56,804 nucleotides of DNA from Bacteroides sp. CAG:443 (GTDB lineage Bacteria > Bacteroidota > Bacteroidia > Bacteroidales > Bacteroidaceae): contig FR887777.1 in the NCBI GenBank assembly GCA_000432735.1, forward strand, positions 1 to 56,804. The letters are read 5' to 3'. Shown piece by piece: positions 34,311 through 42,897 of the stretch. A program made the position numbers and the translations under genes. Position 1 is the stretch's first letter; every line of letters starts with the position of its first letter. Under the pieces are notes generated by a model. The model was not told the origin of the DNA and made no database searches. It saw nothing but the letters and a program-made list of their open reading frames with translations.

Positions 34311-35174
34311 ATGGAAAACAGTATTGTGAAACAAATCAATGTAAACGGGCAGTTATTGGACTTGTCGTACCCGCAGGTAATGGGCATTCTGAACCTTACT
34401 CCCGACTCTTTTTATGCTGGAAGCCGGAAACAGACTGAAGCGGAAATCGTAGAACGTACACACCAGATTTTATCGGAAGGGGGCAGCATCATCGATGCGG
34501 GTGCCTACTCGTCGCGCCCCAATGCCGAGCATATCAGTGCAGAGGAAGAAATGGCACGCCTGCGTTACGGACTGGGCATCGTATTCCGTGAATGTCCCGA
34601 TGCCATTGTTTCGGTAGATACGTTCCGTGCCGATGTAGCGCGCATGTGCGTAGAAGAATACGGAGTTGCCATCATCAACGACATTGCGGCAGGCAGCATG
34701 GACGAAAACATATTCCCGACCGTGGCACAACTGGGAGTTCCTTACATCATGATGCACATGCAGGGCACTCCACAAAACATGCAGCAGGCTCCGCATTATG
34801 ACAATGTGGTGCAGGAGGTGCTGTATTATTTCTCCGAAAAGGTACAGAAACTGCGTGACCTGGGAGCAAAAGACATTATCCTCGATCCGGGATTCGGTTT
34901 CGGGAAAACCCTGGAACACAACTATGAACTGCTGAACAAGCTCGAAGAATTCAGTATTTTTGAACTGCCCATACTGATAGGTGTCTCTCGCAAGTCGATG
35001 ATATACCGTCTACTGGGAGGCGGACCAGAAGACGCCTTGAACGGTACAAGTGTCATCAATACCATCGCGCTGATGAAGGGAGCCGATATCCTGCGCGTAC
35101 ACGACGTACGTGCCGCTTCCGAAGCCGTCAAGATAGTTGCCGCCATGAAAAAGTTAACTCCTGTAAGTTTGTAA
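34311..35174 (+). CDS. folP: Dihydropteroate synthase
   Basis: Condenses p-aminobenzoate with dihydropterin pyrophosphate in folate synthesis; the target of sulfonamides. The 287-residue TIM barrel has the two signatures MGILNLTPDSFY (about 22-33) and GGSIIDAGAYSSRP, plus VSVDTF, INDIAAG, DIILDPGFGFGK and VSRKSM. The ATG at 34311 follows a -7 element at the correct distance. dacA follows after 10 bases, so the two are co-transcribed. Confidence 0.95.
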   Translation: MENSIVKQINVNGQLLDLSYPQVMGILNLTPDSFYAGSRKQTEAEIVERTHQILSEGGSIIDAGAYSSRPNAEHISAEEEMARLRYGLGIVFRECPDAIVSVDTFRADVARMCVEEYGVAIINDIAAGSMDENIFPTVAQLGVPYIMMHMQGTPQNMQQAPHYDNVVQEVLYYFSEKVQKLRDLGAKDIILDPGFGFGKTLEHNYELLNKLEEFSIFELPILIGVSRKSMIYRLLGGGPEDALNGTSVINTIALMKGADILRVHDVRAASEAVKIVAAMKKLTPVSL

Positions 35175-35184
35175 ACATAAAGCT

Positions 35185-35964
35185 ATGCCTTTCGATTTTT
35201 CCATACTCAGCGTCAAAGATATTATCGACATCCTACTGGTAGCATTTCTGCTGTATAAAACCTACAAGCTGATGAAATCGTCGGGGTCGATCAATGTATT
35301 TACCGGAATTCTGGTATTCATCATCATTTGGGTCATCGTATCACAAGTGCTGCAAATGCGTTTGCTCGGCTCCATATTCGATAAGCTGGTGAGCGTAGGA
35401 GTCATCGCACTGATTGTTATTTTCCAAGATGAGATACGTCATTTCTTGCTGTCGCTCGGCTCACGCCACCGTACAAGCAGCCTGCTCCGCTTCTTCAAGG
35501 GAGGACAAAAGAACGGAAACAGCAAAGAGGCTATCATGCCTATCGTGATGGCATGCCTCAGCATGAGCAAAGGAAAGGTAGGAGCACTGATCGTGATTGA
35601 AAAGAACTTTCCACTGGATGACATCGCCCGGACGGGAGATATCATCGATGCCAACATCAACCAGCGTCTGATCGAGAATATCTTCTTTAAGAATAGTCCG
35701 CTGCACGACGGAGCCATGATTATCAGCAACAAGCGCATCAAGGCGGCCGGATGTATTCTTCCGGTATCGCACAACCTGAACATTCCGAAAGAACTGGGAT
35801 TGCGCCACCGTGCCGCTCTGGGTATTTCACAAGAAACTGATGCCATGGCGATTATTGTTTCCGAAGAGACCGGTGGTATATCCATCGCCTATCAGGGAGA
35901 ATTCCACCTGCGTCTGACCGCAGAAGAGCTGGAGCGTATGCTGACCAACGACGACGAAGCCTGA
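35185..35964 (+). CDS. dacA: Diadenylate cyclase (c-di-AMP synthase)
   Basis: Makes cyclic di-AMP from two ATP; the messenger controls cell wall and osmotic balance in many bacteria. The 259-residue protein has three N-terminal membrane helices (about 10-28, 35-54, 68-84) and a DAC catalytic domain with DGA (175-177, in LHDGAMII) and RHR (207-209, in GLRHRAALG), the two motifs that define the enzyme. It has the CdaA/DacA architecture and normal length. Confidence 0.94.
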   Translation: MPFDFSILSVKDIIDILLVAFLLYKTYKLMKSSGSINVFTGILVFIIIWVIVSQVLQMRLLGSIFDKLVSVGVIALIVIFQDEIRHFLLSLGSRHRTSSLLRFFKGGQKNGNSKEAIMPIVMACLSMSKGKVGALIVIEKNFPLDDIARTGDIIDANINQRLIENIFFKNSPLHDGAMIISNKRIKAAGCILPVSHNLNIPKELGLRHRAALGISQETDAMAIIVSEETGGISIAYQGEFHLRLTAEELERMLTNDDEA

Positions 35965-35966
35965 AA

Positions 35967-37001
35967 TCAGTTCAGCATCAGGCTCATGTACGGATGAAGA
36001 TCGTGCAGGATAAAGGCTGTCAGTTCACTGATTGTGAATGTAACATACGTTTGTCCTTCCTGCATATCCCGTGACACCTTTCCCGGAAATACAGTATAAT
36101 AACCGTTATTCTGAGGGATAGCCTCATCGCCCGTTACGCGGATATACAATCCTTCTCCACGATAAACAGCAGAAAAAACCTTCAGACAAGAAGCGACATC
36201 TATCAGACGAGCCATGCCCAGCTCGTGCATTTCGTCGGCACGTGGCACGATGCACTCCAGACGTTCTGCGCGATAAGAAGCTGCAAGCTGACGCAATACC
36301 TCGGCAAAATCGGCCTCATCCGATAGAAGAATCTCTTTGACGGACAATGTATTTCCGTCCATCAGGCAGAAAACAAGCCCCGACATCACCCCGTTTTTAT
36401 CGACGATCCATACATCTCCCTTGCTCAAAGCAAGATCGGATAATACCACGTGGAAGTCATCGGGCGTATGTTGAACACAGCACGGGCGCCTGTTCATTTG
36501 TTCATAAAAGTAGGGATAAATGTGTTCCTGCGGAGTTTTCAACAGATCTATCTTACTCATTTTCAGATAAGATACAGAGTTATCAACAGGTTGTTCATTA
36601 CTGTTGATAACTTTTTTCACCAAGCCATAAAGAAAACAAGTTGCATACCCCGAGCGGGCATAATACCCTTTCAACCATTCTTCGGCAGGAATCAAGGTAA
36701 CAAACATCACCCCTTCGGCAAACATGGCACGATGCGTTTCCTGAAGCAAGCGCCGCATGGCCCCTCTTGCCCGATAATCGGGATGCGTACATGCCCCTGA
36801 GATATACGAAGTTGCTACCGTCTGCCCGCAAAAGGTCATGGGATACGATATCATCTGAAGTGCGGAAATCACCTTTCCGTCTTCTTCTATTACCTTATTA
36901 ATCTCATCGGTATAACGCAGACGAAAATACAAATCGATGAAAGCATCGTCATCATCGAAGCAGGTTTTCCACAACTGTCTGACTTGTTCTTTGATACTCA
37001 T
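35967..37001 (-). CDS. GNAT-family N-acetyltransferase
   Basis: A 344-residue protein with an N-terminal GNAT domain: YISGACTHPDYRARGAMRRLLQETHRAMFAEG is the acetyl-CoA-binding motif A, followed by FVTLIPAEEWLKGYYARSGY. The C-terminal half may carry a second divergent GNAT-like or sterol-carrier-like domain (VRQ... FTISELTAFILHDLHPYMSLMLN), as in Eis-type enzymes. Substrate unknown. The start overlaps the stop of the upstream gene by 4 bases (ATGA), so the two proteins are translationally coupled. It is convergent with dacA, 2 bases apart. Confidence 0.85.
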   Translation of the reverse strand: MSIKEQVRQLWKTCFDDDDAFIDLYFRLRYTDEINKVIEEDGKVISALQMISYPMTFCGQTVATSYISGACTHPDYRARGAMRRLLQETHRAMFAEGVMFVTLIPAEEWLKGYYARSGYATCFLYGLVKKVINSNEQPVDNSVSYLKMSKIDLLKTPQEHIYPYFYEQMNRRPCCVQHTPDDFHVVLSDLALSKGDVWIVDKNGVMSGLVFCLMDGNTLSVKEILLSDEADFAEVLRQLAASYRAERLECIVPRADEMHELGMARLIDVASCLKVFSAVYRGEGLYIRVTGDEAIPQNNGYYTVFPGKVSRDMQEGQTYVTFTISELTAFILHDLHPYMSLMLN

Positions 37002-37888
37002 TGTAACTCAACGATGTATTTTTCGAGGAGAGTTTCTGGACAATAAGAAAGTTTCGCCTTACGCAATCCCTCCAGTCCGAGGTCTTCCTCCCGGTTAATA
37101 TAAATATATTGTTCTGGAATATGACCGGCAAATTCATAATTAATCATGGCATAGGCTCCTTCGATATCTGTATTTGCCTTTTCCACACACGTATCGAATG
37201 TTTCATTGTTGATAGGAGCTCCGAAAGTAAAGGCTACGATTTTTCCACCGACATGCAGAACTCCCCCCTGCAAGTCAAGCTCACTGATATGCTTCAGCGC
37301 ATCGGTCATGGATCGGCGTTCGGCAATCAGTGCCTCATTTTCGGCACAATCGTTTGCCTTGCACCACTCACTTTCCAGACGGAGACACTCCGGAACCAAT
37401 TCAGGAGTCAGCTCCTTGTATTCATAATCCGGATATGATGCCTTGAACCGATTGATATGGTTTCGCTTTGCCTGAAATTTCTTTCCACGAAGCGTAGCCA
37501 AATCGGAACGGAGATACACATAGTCGAAATAGTCACGGTCGGCAGTAAACGTAAAGCGTTCGGGAAAAGCAGTTTCCAGTTCTGCCCGCATACTGCTGCA
37601 CACGCCCAACAAACGGAAGCGAGCTCCCTTGTTTCGTGCATCTTCCATCAACGCCTCAATAACCTTATGTATGTCACCTTCTCCCACCGGCATCATGTAA
37701 GCCAGTTCATCATCTGTATAAAAGCGAAACAGCAAGAAGCCGTTCAATTCAGCAATCTCCGTGCGATACAGAAATCGCCAGCTATACAAATTGGAGAATG
37801 AGAGGTCACAGTTACGACGCTTGCTCTTTAAGGTATACCGCTGTACGGTAGCCTTATCTTCCAGTTCTATGGGTTTAAATGGTATCAT
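36998..37888 (-). CDS. DUF2156 / phosphatidylglycerol lysyltransferase C-terminal-like protein
   Basis: A 296-residue cytosolic protein resembling the aminoacyl-transfer domain of MprF (a GNAT fold): SFSNLYSWRFLYRTEIAELNGFLLFRF, FQAKRNHINRFKASYPDYEYKELTPE, HVGGKIVAFTFGAPINNETFDTCVEKANTDIEGAYAMINYEFA, and a C-terminal YINREEDLGLEGLRKAKLSYCPE. It lacks the MprF membrane domain. Together with the overlapping GNAT gene it forms a two-gene unit whose substrate is not known. Confidence 0.85.
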   Translation of the reverse strand: MIPFKPIELEDKATVQRYTLKSKRRNCDLSFSNLYSWRFLYRTEIAELNGFLLFRFYTDDELAYMMPVGEGDIHKVIEALMEDARNKGARFRLLGVCSSMRAELETAFPERFTFTADRDYFDYVYLRSDLATLRGKKFQAKRNHINRFKASYPDYEYKELTPELVPECLRLESEWCKANDCAENEALIAERRSMTDALKHISELDLQGGVLHVGGKIVAFTFGAPINNETFDTCVEKANTDIEGAYAMINYEFAGHIPEQYIYINREEDLGLEGLRKAKLSYCPETLLEKYIVELQ

Positions 37889-37915
37889 ATTCTATTTATT
37901 TATAAAATGATGCGG

Positions 37916-37923
37916 CAAAATTA
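37916..37923 (-). promoter_or_regulatory. Promoter abutting the lrgAB terminator
   Basis: Minus strand TAATTTTG begins at the end of the T-tract of the lrgAB terminator and lies 28 bases before the DUF2156 ATG at 37888. Confidence 0.5.
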
Positions 37924-37962
37924 AAAAAACGTGCCGATATCCATTCAAAAATATCGGCACGT
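37922..37962 (-). terminator. Strong terminator after lrgAB
   Basis: ACGTGCCGATAT (37929-37940) pairs with ATATCGGCACGT (37951-37962), loop 10 bases, followed on the minus strand by TTTTTTT. Confidence 0.9.
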
Positions 37963-37997
37963 TCCCATGCAAACATATTTGCTTTAACATTCATTAT

Positions 37998-38693
37998 TTA
38001 GTACAGTCCCAGCAAATGCAGGATAGTCGGAGTCAGCAAGGCAGTCAGAATACCGTTCAACGTCAGTCCCAGACTGGCATAAGCTCCATACTTTCCACTC
38101 ACTTCCATGGCGCGTGAGGTACCAACGGCATGCGAAGCAGTTCCCATCGACAAGCCTTGTGCAATAGGACTACCTACACGTCCTACCTGCAAAACCTTGA
38201 ATCCGCAGATGGCACCAAACAATCCTACGACAATCACCACAGCTGCTGTCAATGAAGGAATACCTCCTACAGCTCCCGAAACCTCCATCGCAATCGGGGT
38301 AGTCACCGACTTCGGTGCCAAAGACATGATTACTTCAGGAGAAGCCCCCATTACTTTAGCTATAATCGTAACCGAAACCAGTCCGACCACACAGCCAGCT
38401 AATTGAGAAACAATTATCGGCATCAATTGTTTTTTAATCATACGCAATTGTAAATACAAAGGTACCCCCAATGCGACGACTGCCGGCTTCAGCCAAAACT
38501 CTATCAGAGAACCAGCTTCAGAATATTTTTCATACGAAATATTCGTCAGCTTTAAAAAACAAATTAGCAAAGCTATTGCTATCAATATCGGATTGAGAAT
38601 GATCAATCCTGTTTTCTTCTGCAACAGTTTGGAAAGAAAGAAGAATCCAAACGTAATAGCAAGCAGAAAGAACTTACTTTCTAAATATTCCAT
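37998..38693 (-). CDS. lrgB: LrgB-family membrane protein
   Basis: Partner of LrgA in a CidAB/LrgAB-type system; in Firmicutes such pairs affect murein hydrolase activity or carry pyruvate or related metabolites. The 231-residue protein has about seven membrane helices, and the family stretches LAPKSVTTPIAMEVS, GSPIAQGLSMGTASHAVGTSRAMEVSG. The ATG at 38693 (MEYLESKFF) overlaps the end of lrgA by 20 bases. Confidence 0.9.
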   Translation of the reverse strand: MEYLESKFFLLAITFGFFFLSKLLQKKTGLIILNPILIAIALLICFLKLTNISYEKYSEAGSLIEFWLKPAVVALGVPLYLQLRMIKKQLMPIIVSQLAGCVVGLVSVTIIAKVMGASPEVIMSLAPKSVTTPIAMEVSGAVGGIPSLTAAVVIVVGLFGAICGFKVLQVGRVGSPIAQGLSMGTASHAVGTSRAMEVSGKYGAYASLGLTLNGILTALLTPTILHLLGLY

Positions 38694-39024
38694 ACTTACG
38701 AACCAATTGATGAACCCAACCTGTAACAACTAACACTAATACCGTACTGACCAACGTAGCAATCACGATAGGCCAGAACTCGGCCGAAATGATGTCGAAA
38801 TACAACATCAAAGCTACTCCCGAAGGAACAAAGAAAAAGCCCAGATTTGCGACCAGGAAATCGGACAATCCCTGCACCCATTGCAGTTTCACCCAGCCTA
38901 ACTTTAAAAATAACGTAAGCAAAAGCATGCCGATAATACTCGACGGCAGCTTAATCCCCGTCAGGTAAACAATCAGTTCACCTAACGCTAAACATCCAAA
39001 AAGGATAGTACATTGACGAATCAT
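38674..39024 (-). CDS. lrgA: LrgA/CidA-family membrane protein
   Basis: A small holin-like membrane protein (116 residues, four helices) of the LrgA/CidA family, with LGELIVYLTGIKLPSSIIGMLLL and LGFFFVPSGVALM typical of it. It is the first gene of an lrgAB pair and is divergent from pta-ackA, across 245 bases. The location beside the acetate-forming genes suggests a link to pyruvate/acetate overflow. Confidence 0.9.
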   Translation of the reverse strand: MIRQCTILFGCLALGELIVYLTGIKLPSSIIGMLLLTLFLKLGWVKLQWVQGLSDFLVANLGFFFVPSGVALMLYFDIISAEFWPIVIATLVSTVLVLVVTGWVHQLVRKYGIFRK

Positions 39025-39188
39025 ACCTATTACATATTACCTTGAAAACGGCTGCAAATTTATATAATAGGATAAAACGCTGTACCGAAAGCGGCATTTT
39101 TTATTTCTTCTGCTATTAAACATAAGTTTTTTGCATACTTTAGGAGAAAAAAAACACGGTTTTGCAAACTTGATATTACAAAAATGCG

Positions 39189-39196
39189 TATTTTTG
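39189..39196 (+). promoter_or_regulatory. pta promoter -7 element
   Basis: TATTTTTG, about 74 bases before the pta ATG. A TTTTG further upstream (near 39160) is too far to be an ideal -33. Confidence 0.5.
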
Positions 39197-39269
39197 CAAT
39201 GCGATATACATTATTTGTTAGCGTACACGATAAAAGAATCACATATCATAAAATATAATTCATAAACTC

Positions 39270-40280
39270 ATGGATTTAATTAGTCAAATTGTTGAACGCG
39301 CTAAAGCAAACAAACAGCGCATTGTACTTCCGGAAGGAACTGAAGAACGTACTTTAAAAGCTGCCAATCAGATATTGACAGATGGTGTAGCCGACCTGAT
39401 TTTATTGGGTAACCCAGATGAAATTATGAGCCTTGCAAAAGAATGGGGCTTAGGAAATATCCACAAAGCTACTATTATCGATCCGGAAAATCATCCGAAG
39501 AAAGAAGAATATGCACAACTGCTGTGCGAACTGCGTAAGAAGAAAGGTATGACTATCGAAGAAGCCCGCAAGCTGGTTCTTAACCCGTTGTACCTGGGAT
39601 GTCTGATTATCAAATCGGGCGACGCCGACGGCCAGCTGGCAGGTGCGCGTAACACGACAGGCGATGTACTGCGTCCTGCACTGCAAATCATCAAGACAGC
39701 TCCGGGCATTACTTGTGTTTCGGGTGCCATGCTGTTGCTGACTCACGCTCCTGAATGTGGTGACAACGGTGTTCTGGTAATGGGTGACGTAGCTGTTACT
39801 CCGGTTCCCGATGCAAACCAACTGGCTCAGATTGCAATTTGTACAGCCAAGACAGCCCAGTCTGTTGCCGGATTAGACCCGCGTGTAGCTATGTTAAGCT
39901 TCTCAACAAAAGGTTCTGCTAAGCACGAAGTAGTAGACAAAGTAGTAGAAGCATTGAAACTTGCTAAAGAAATGGATCCTTCATTGAAGATAGACGGCGA
40001 ACTTCAGGCCGATGCAGCTCTGGTTCCAAGAGTAGGTGCCAGCAAAGCTCCGGGTTCAGAAATCGCAGGAAGAGCCAACGTACTGGTTGTTCCATGTCTG
40101 GAAGTTGGTAACATCTCTTATAAACTGGTTGAACGTCTGGGACACGCTACAGCAATTGGTCCTATCCTGCAAGGTATCGCACGTCCGGTTAACGACTTGT
40201 CACGCGGATGCTCTGTCGATGACGTATACAAGATGATCGCCATCACAGCCAATCAGGCTATTGCAGCTAAGGCTCAATAA
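39270..40280 (+). CDS. pta: Phosphate acetyltransferase
   Basis: Converts acetyl-CoA and phosphate to acetyl phosphate in acetate fermentation. The 336-residue short-form enzyme has IVLPEGTEERTLKAA, GAVHS-like ARNTTGDVLRPALQIIKT, MLSFSTKGSAKH, DGELQADAALVPRVGASKAPGSEIAGRANVLVVPCLEVGNISYK. Length fits the form without the regulatory N-terminal domain. It is followed by ackA. Confidence 0.96.
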   Translation: MDLISQIVERAKANKQRIVLPEGTEERTLKAANQILTDGVADLILLGNPDEIMSLAKEWGLGNIHKATIIDPENHPKKEEYAQLLCELRKKKGMTIEEARKLVLNPLYLGCLIIKSGDADGQLAGARNTTGDVLRPALQIIKTAPGITCVSGAMLLLTHAPECGDNGVLVMGDVAVTPVPDANQLAQIAICTAKTAQSVAGLDPRVAMLSFSTKGSAKHEVVDKVVEALKLAKEMDPSLKIDGELQADAALVPRVGASKAPGSEIAGRANVLVVPCLEVGNISYKLVERLGHATAIGPILQGIARPVNDLSRGCSVDDVYKMIAITANQAIAAKAQ

Positions 40281-40298
40281 ATAACCGACTTATAAACA

Positions 40299-40347
40299 TT
40301 GTCATTCAGACGTCATTTTCGCTCGCTCTGAATGACAACTGTTTTTT
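40299..40347 (+). terminator. Hairpin with T-tract between pta and ackA
   Basis: TTGTCATTCAGA (40299-40310) pairs with TCTGAATGACAA (40327-40338), followed by TTTTTTT. It lies inside the pta-ackA unit and so could reduce readthrough into ackA. Confidence 0.75.
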
Positions 40348-40384
40348 TATTTTACACATCAACTATAACAATAAAAACCATTAT

Positions 40385-41590
40385 ATGAAAGTATTAGTAC
40401 TCAACTGCGGTAGTTCATCTATCAAATATAAGTTGTTCGAAATGACTACCAAAGAAGTCCTCGCACAAGGAGGTATCGAAAAAATCGGTCTGCCGGGTTC
40501 TTTCCTGAAGCTGACTTTGCCAAACGGAGAAAAGAAAATCCTCGAAAAGGACGTACCCGAACACACTACCGGCGTACAGTTTATTTTCGATACACTGACT
40601 AATGCCGAATACGGAGCCGTAAAAGATTTACATGAGATTAAAGCTGTAGGGCACCGTGTACTGCATGGAGGTACAAAATTCAGCGGTTCTGTATTGATTG
40701 ACGATGCCGTTATTGCAGCTGTAGAAGAATGCTGCGACCTCGGCCCGTTGCACAACCCAGCCAACCTGAAAGGTATTTATGCCGTACAGAAACTGTTGCC
40801 TGAAGTTCCTCAGGTAGCCGTATTCGATACAGCTTTCCATCAGACTATGCCTGATTATGCTTATCTGTATGCTATACCTTATAAATATTTCGAAAAATAT
40901 GGTATCCGCCGTTACGGTTTCCACGGAACTTCTCACCGCTACGTTTCGAAACGTGTGTGCGAATTCCTGGGCATTCCGCAGGAAGGCTCTAAGATCATTA
41001 CTTGCCACATCGGAAACGGTGGTTCTATCGCTGCTGTAAAAGACGGTAAATGTATTGATACAAGTATGGGATTGACTCCGCTGGAAGGTCTGATGATGGG
41101 TACACGTAGTGGTGACATCGACGGTGGTGCAATCACTTACATCATGAAGAAAGAAGGTCTGACTCCGGATGAAATGTCTACTCTGCTGAACAAGAAGAGC
41201 GGTGTGCTGGGTATGTTCGAAAAATCAAGCGACATGCGTGAACTGGAAGACGCAGTAGCAAGAGGAGAAGAACGTGCTATCCTGACAGAAAACATGTATT
41301 TCTACCGTATTACCAAATACATTGGTGCATACGCAGCTGCCATGGACGGTGTAGATGTTATCTTGTTCACCGGTGGTGTTGGTGAAAATCAGGCAACAGC
41401 TCGTGCCGGTGTTTGCAAGACACTGGGTTACCTGGGTGTCAAGATCGATCCGGAAAAGAACAAGGTTCGTGGAAAAGAAGCCATCATCTCTACCGATGAC
41501 TCAAAAGTGAAGGTTGTAGTTATCCCGACCGATGAGGAACTGATGATTGCAACTGATACAATGAACATTCTGAACGACATGAACAAATAA
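40385..41590 (+). CDS. ackA: Acetate kinase
   Basis: Forms ATP and acetate from acetyl phosphate. The 401-residue ASKHA-fold enzyme has VLNCGSSSIKYKLF at the N-terminus, VGHRVLHGG, VFDTAFHQTMPDYAYLYAIP, RRYGFHGTSHRYV, CHIGNGGSI, DTSMGLTPLEGLMMGTRSGDID and FTGGVGEN. Length fits. Promoter and terminator signals on both sides suggest pta and ackA can be expressed unequally. Confidence 0.97.
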   Translation: MKVLVLNCGSSSIKYKLFEMTTKEVLAQGGIEKIGLPGSFLKLTLPNGEKKILEKDVPEHTTGVQFIFDTLTNAEYGAVKDLHEIKAVGHRVLHGGTKFSGSVLIDDAVIAAVEECCDLGPLHNPANLKGIYAVQKLLPEVPQVAVFDTAFHQTMPDYAYLYAIPYKYFEKYGIRRYGFHGTSHRYVSKRVCEFLGIPQEGSKIITCHIGNGGSIAAVKDGKCIDTSMGLTPLEGLMMGTRSGDIDGGAITYIMKKEGLTPDEMSTLLNKKSGVLGMFEKSSDMRELEDAVARGEERAILTENMYFYRITKYIGAYAAAMDGVDVILFTGGVGENQATARAGVCKTLGYLGVKIDPEKNKVRGKEAIISTDDSKVKVVVIPTDEELMIATDTMNILNDMNK

Positions 41591-41614
41591 GGAAGACTTA
41601 CCCTTAAATAGCTT

Positions 41615-41707
41615 AAAAAAGAGGATATTCCCCGTGAGTTTTCTTATCTTTGCAGCGAGTAAAACGTAAAGAGAAGACAGCTTACAAGGGATATCCTCTT
41701 TTTTTGT
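41615..41707 (+). terminator. Terminator after ackA whose loop contains the next gene's promoter
   Basis: AAAAAAGAGGATATTCCC (41615-41632) pairs with GGGATATCCTCTTTTTT (about 41688-41704, one bulge), followed by more T. The 55-base loop contains TATCTTTG (41645-41652). A transcript from ackA would form the full hairpin; one started inside the loop would carry only the right arm. Confidence 0.7.
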
Positions 41708-41739
41708 GCTACTCAGACAACAAGAAACACTCCTTTATT

Positions 41740-42780
41740 ATGAAAAAGAAAATCGTAACCTTTGGCGAAATTATGCTTCGCCTGACTACCCCCGACAATC
41801 TACGTATGCAGCAAAGCCGGGAATTTTTGGTTAATTACGGTGGCAGTGAAGCCAATGTAGCTATCTCCATCGCCAATTTCGGCGGAGATGTAGAATATAT
41901 TACCCGCCTTCCCGACAACGCCCTGGGAGAAACTTGTCTGGCAGAATTACGCTCGCACAATATCGGCACCCAGCACATTCTGATAGGCGGACACCGACTG
42001 GGAACCTATTACATGGAAAAAGCAGCTGCCATGCGTAACTCAAAAGTCATCTACGACCGTGAAGGTTCTGCTTTCTCCGAACTGAAACCGGGAATGATAG
42101 ACTGGCGCACCATCTTTAGCGACGCAGCTATTTTCCACTGGTCGGGCATCGATGCCGCACTGACTCCCGGACTGGCAGAGGTATGCAAGGAAGCAATAAC
42201 CATTGCCAAAGAAATGGGACTGACCATTTCGTACGACATCAATTACCGCAAGAACCTCTGGAACTACGGAAAAAGCGCACAGGAAGTGCTTCGTCCACTG
42301 ATGGTAAGCAGTGATATCATGTTCGGTAGCGAAGGCGAATATGCCCTGCTGACAGGTATTCCGGCACCGGGTTTCAAGGCTACCAAGAGTGGAGAAACAT
42401 ACGATGTAAAAGCATACGAGGAATTTTGTAAGGCTATCAGCCAGCAGATTCCAAACTGCAAATATATCTATATTGCCCTGCGCAACGTCATGAGTTCCGA
42501 GCATCACACTTTCGCTGGAGTTCTTTACTCGCACGGCACCATGAAATATACACGTGTATTCGATATCGACAACGTGATCGACTGTGTAGGTGTGGGTGAT
42601 GCCTTCTGCGGCGCCATGCTGTATGCCCAGCACGCTTACGAAGACGAACAGAAACGTGTAGATTTTTCAACAGCCGCTTCGGTTTTGAAAAACACCATTG
42701 CCGGCGACTATAACATCGTAAAGGTATCCGAAGTAGAAGGATTGCTGGCAAAACACGAAAGTGGAGAAGTAGCCCGATAA
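41740..42780 (+). CDS. kdgK: PfkB-family sugar kinase, probably 2-dehydro-3-deoxygluconate kinase
   Basis: The 346-residue ribokinase-family protein begins MKKKIVTFGEIMLRLTTP and contains VNYGGSEANVAISIANFGG, DINYRKNLW, and the catalytic-loop GVGDAFCGAMLYA with its aspartate. These match 2-keto-3-deoxygluconate kinases, which feed uronate and pectin breakdown products to the Entner-Doudoroff aldolase; fructokinase is the alternative. An upstream frame from 41650 runs through the terminator arm, so the ATG at 41740 is the start. No eda aldolase neighbour is in the window. Confidence 0.85.
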   Translation: MKKKIVTFGEIMLRLTTPDNLRMQQSREFLVNYGGSEANVAISIANFGGDVEYITRLPDNALGETCLAELRSHNIGTQHILIGGHRLGTYYMEKAAAMRNSKVIYDREGSAFSELKPGMIDWRTIFSDAAIFHWSGIDAALTPGLAEVCKEAITIAKEMGLTISYDINYRKNLWNYGKSAQEVLRPLMVSSDIMFGSEGEYALLTGIPAPGFKATKSGETYDVKAYEEFCKAISQQIPNCKYIYIALRNVMSSEHHTFAGVLYSHGTMKYTRVFDIDNVIDCVGVGDAFCGAMLYAQHAYEDEQKRVDFSTAASVLKNTIAGDYNIVKVSEVEGLLAKHESGEVAR

Positions 42781-42821
42781 GGCAACGTACATACATTTAC
42801 GATACACATTTATACACAATA

Positions 42822-42867
42822 AAAGAACCATATCACGACTCATTGGCAGAGTTTGATATGGTTCTTT
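42822..42867. terminator. Bidirectional terminator between kdgK and lpxH
   Basis: AAAGAACCATATCA (42822-42835) pairs perfectly with TGATATGGTTCTTT (42854-42867), with A and T runs on the two sides, between convergent genes. Confidence 0.88.
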
Positions 42868-42897
42868 CACGTTAACCAGCTATGTTCTGGTATCCTT

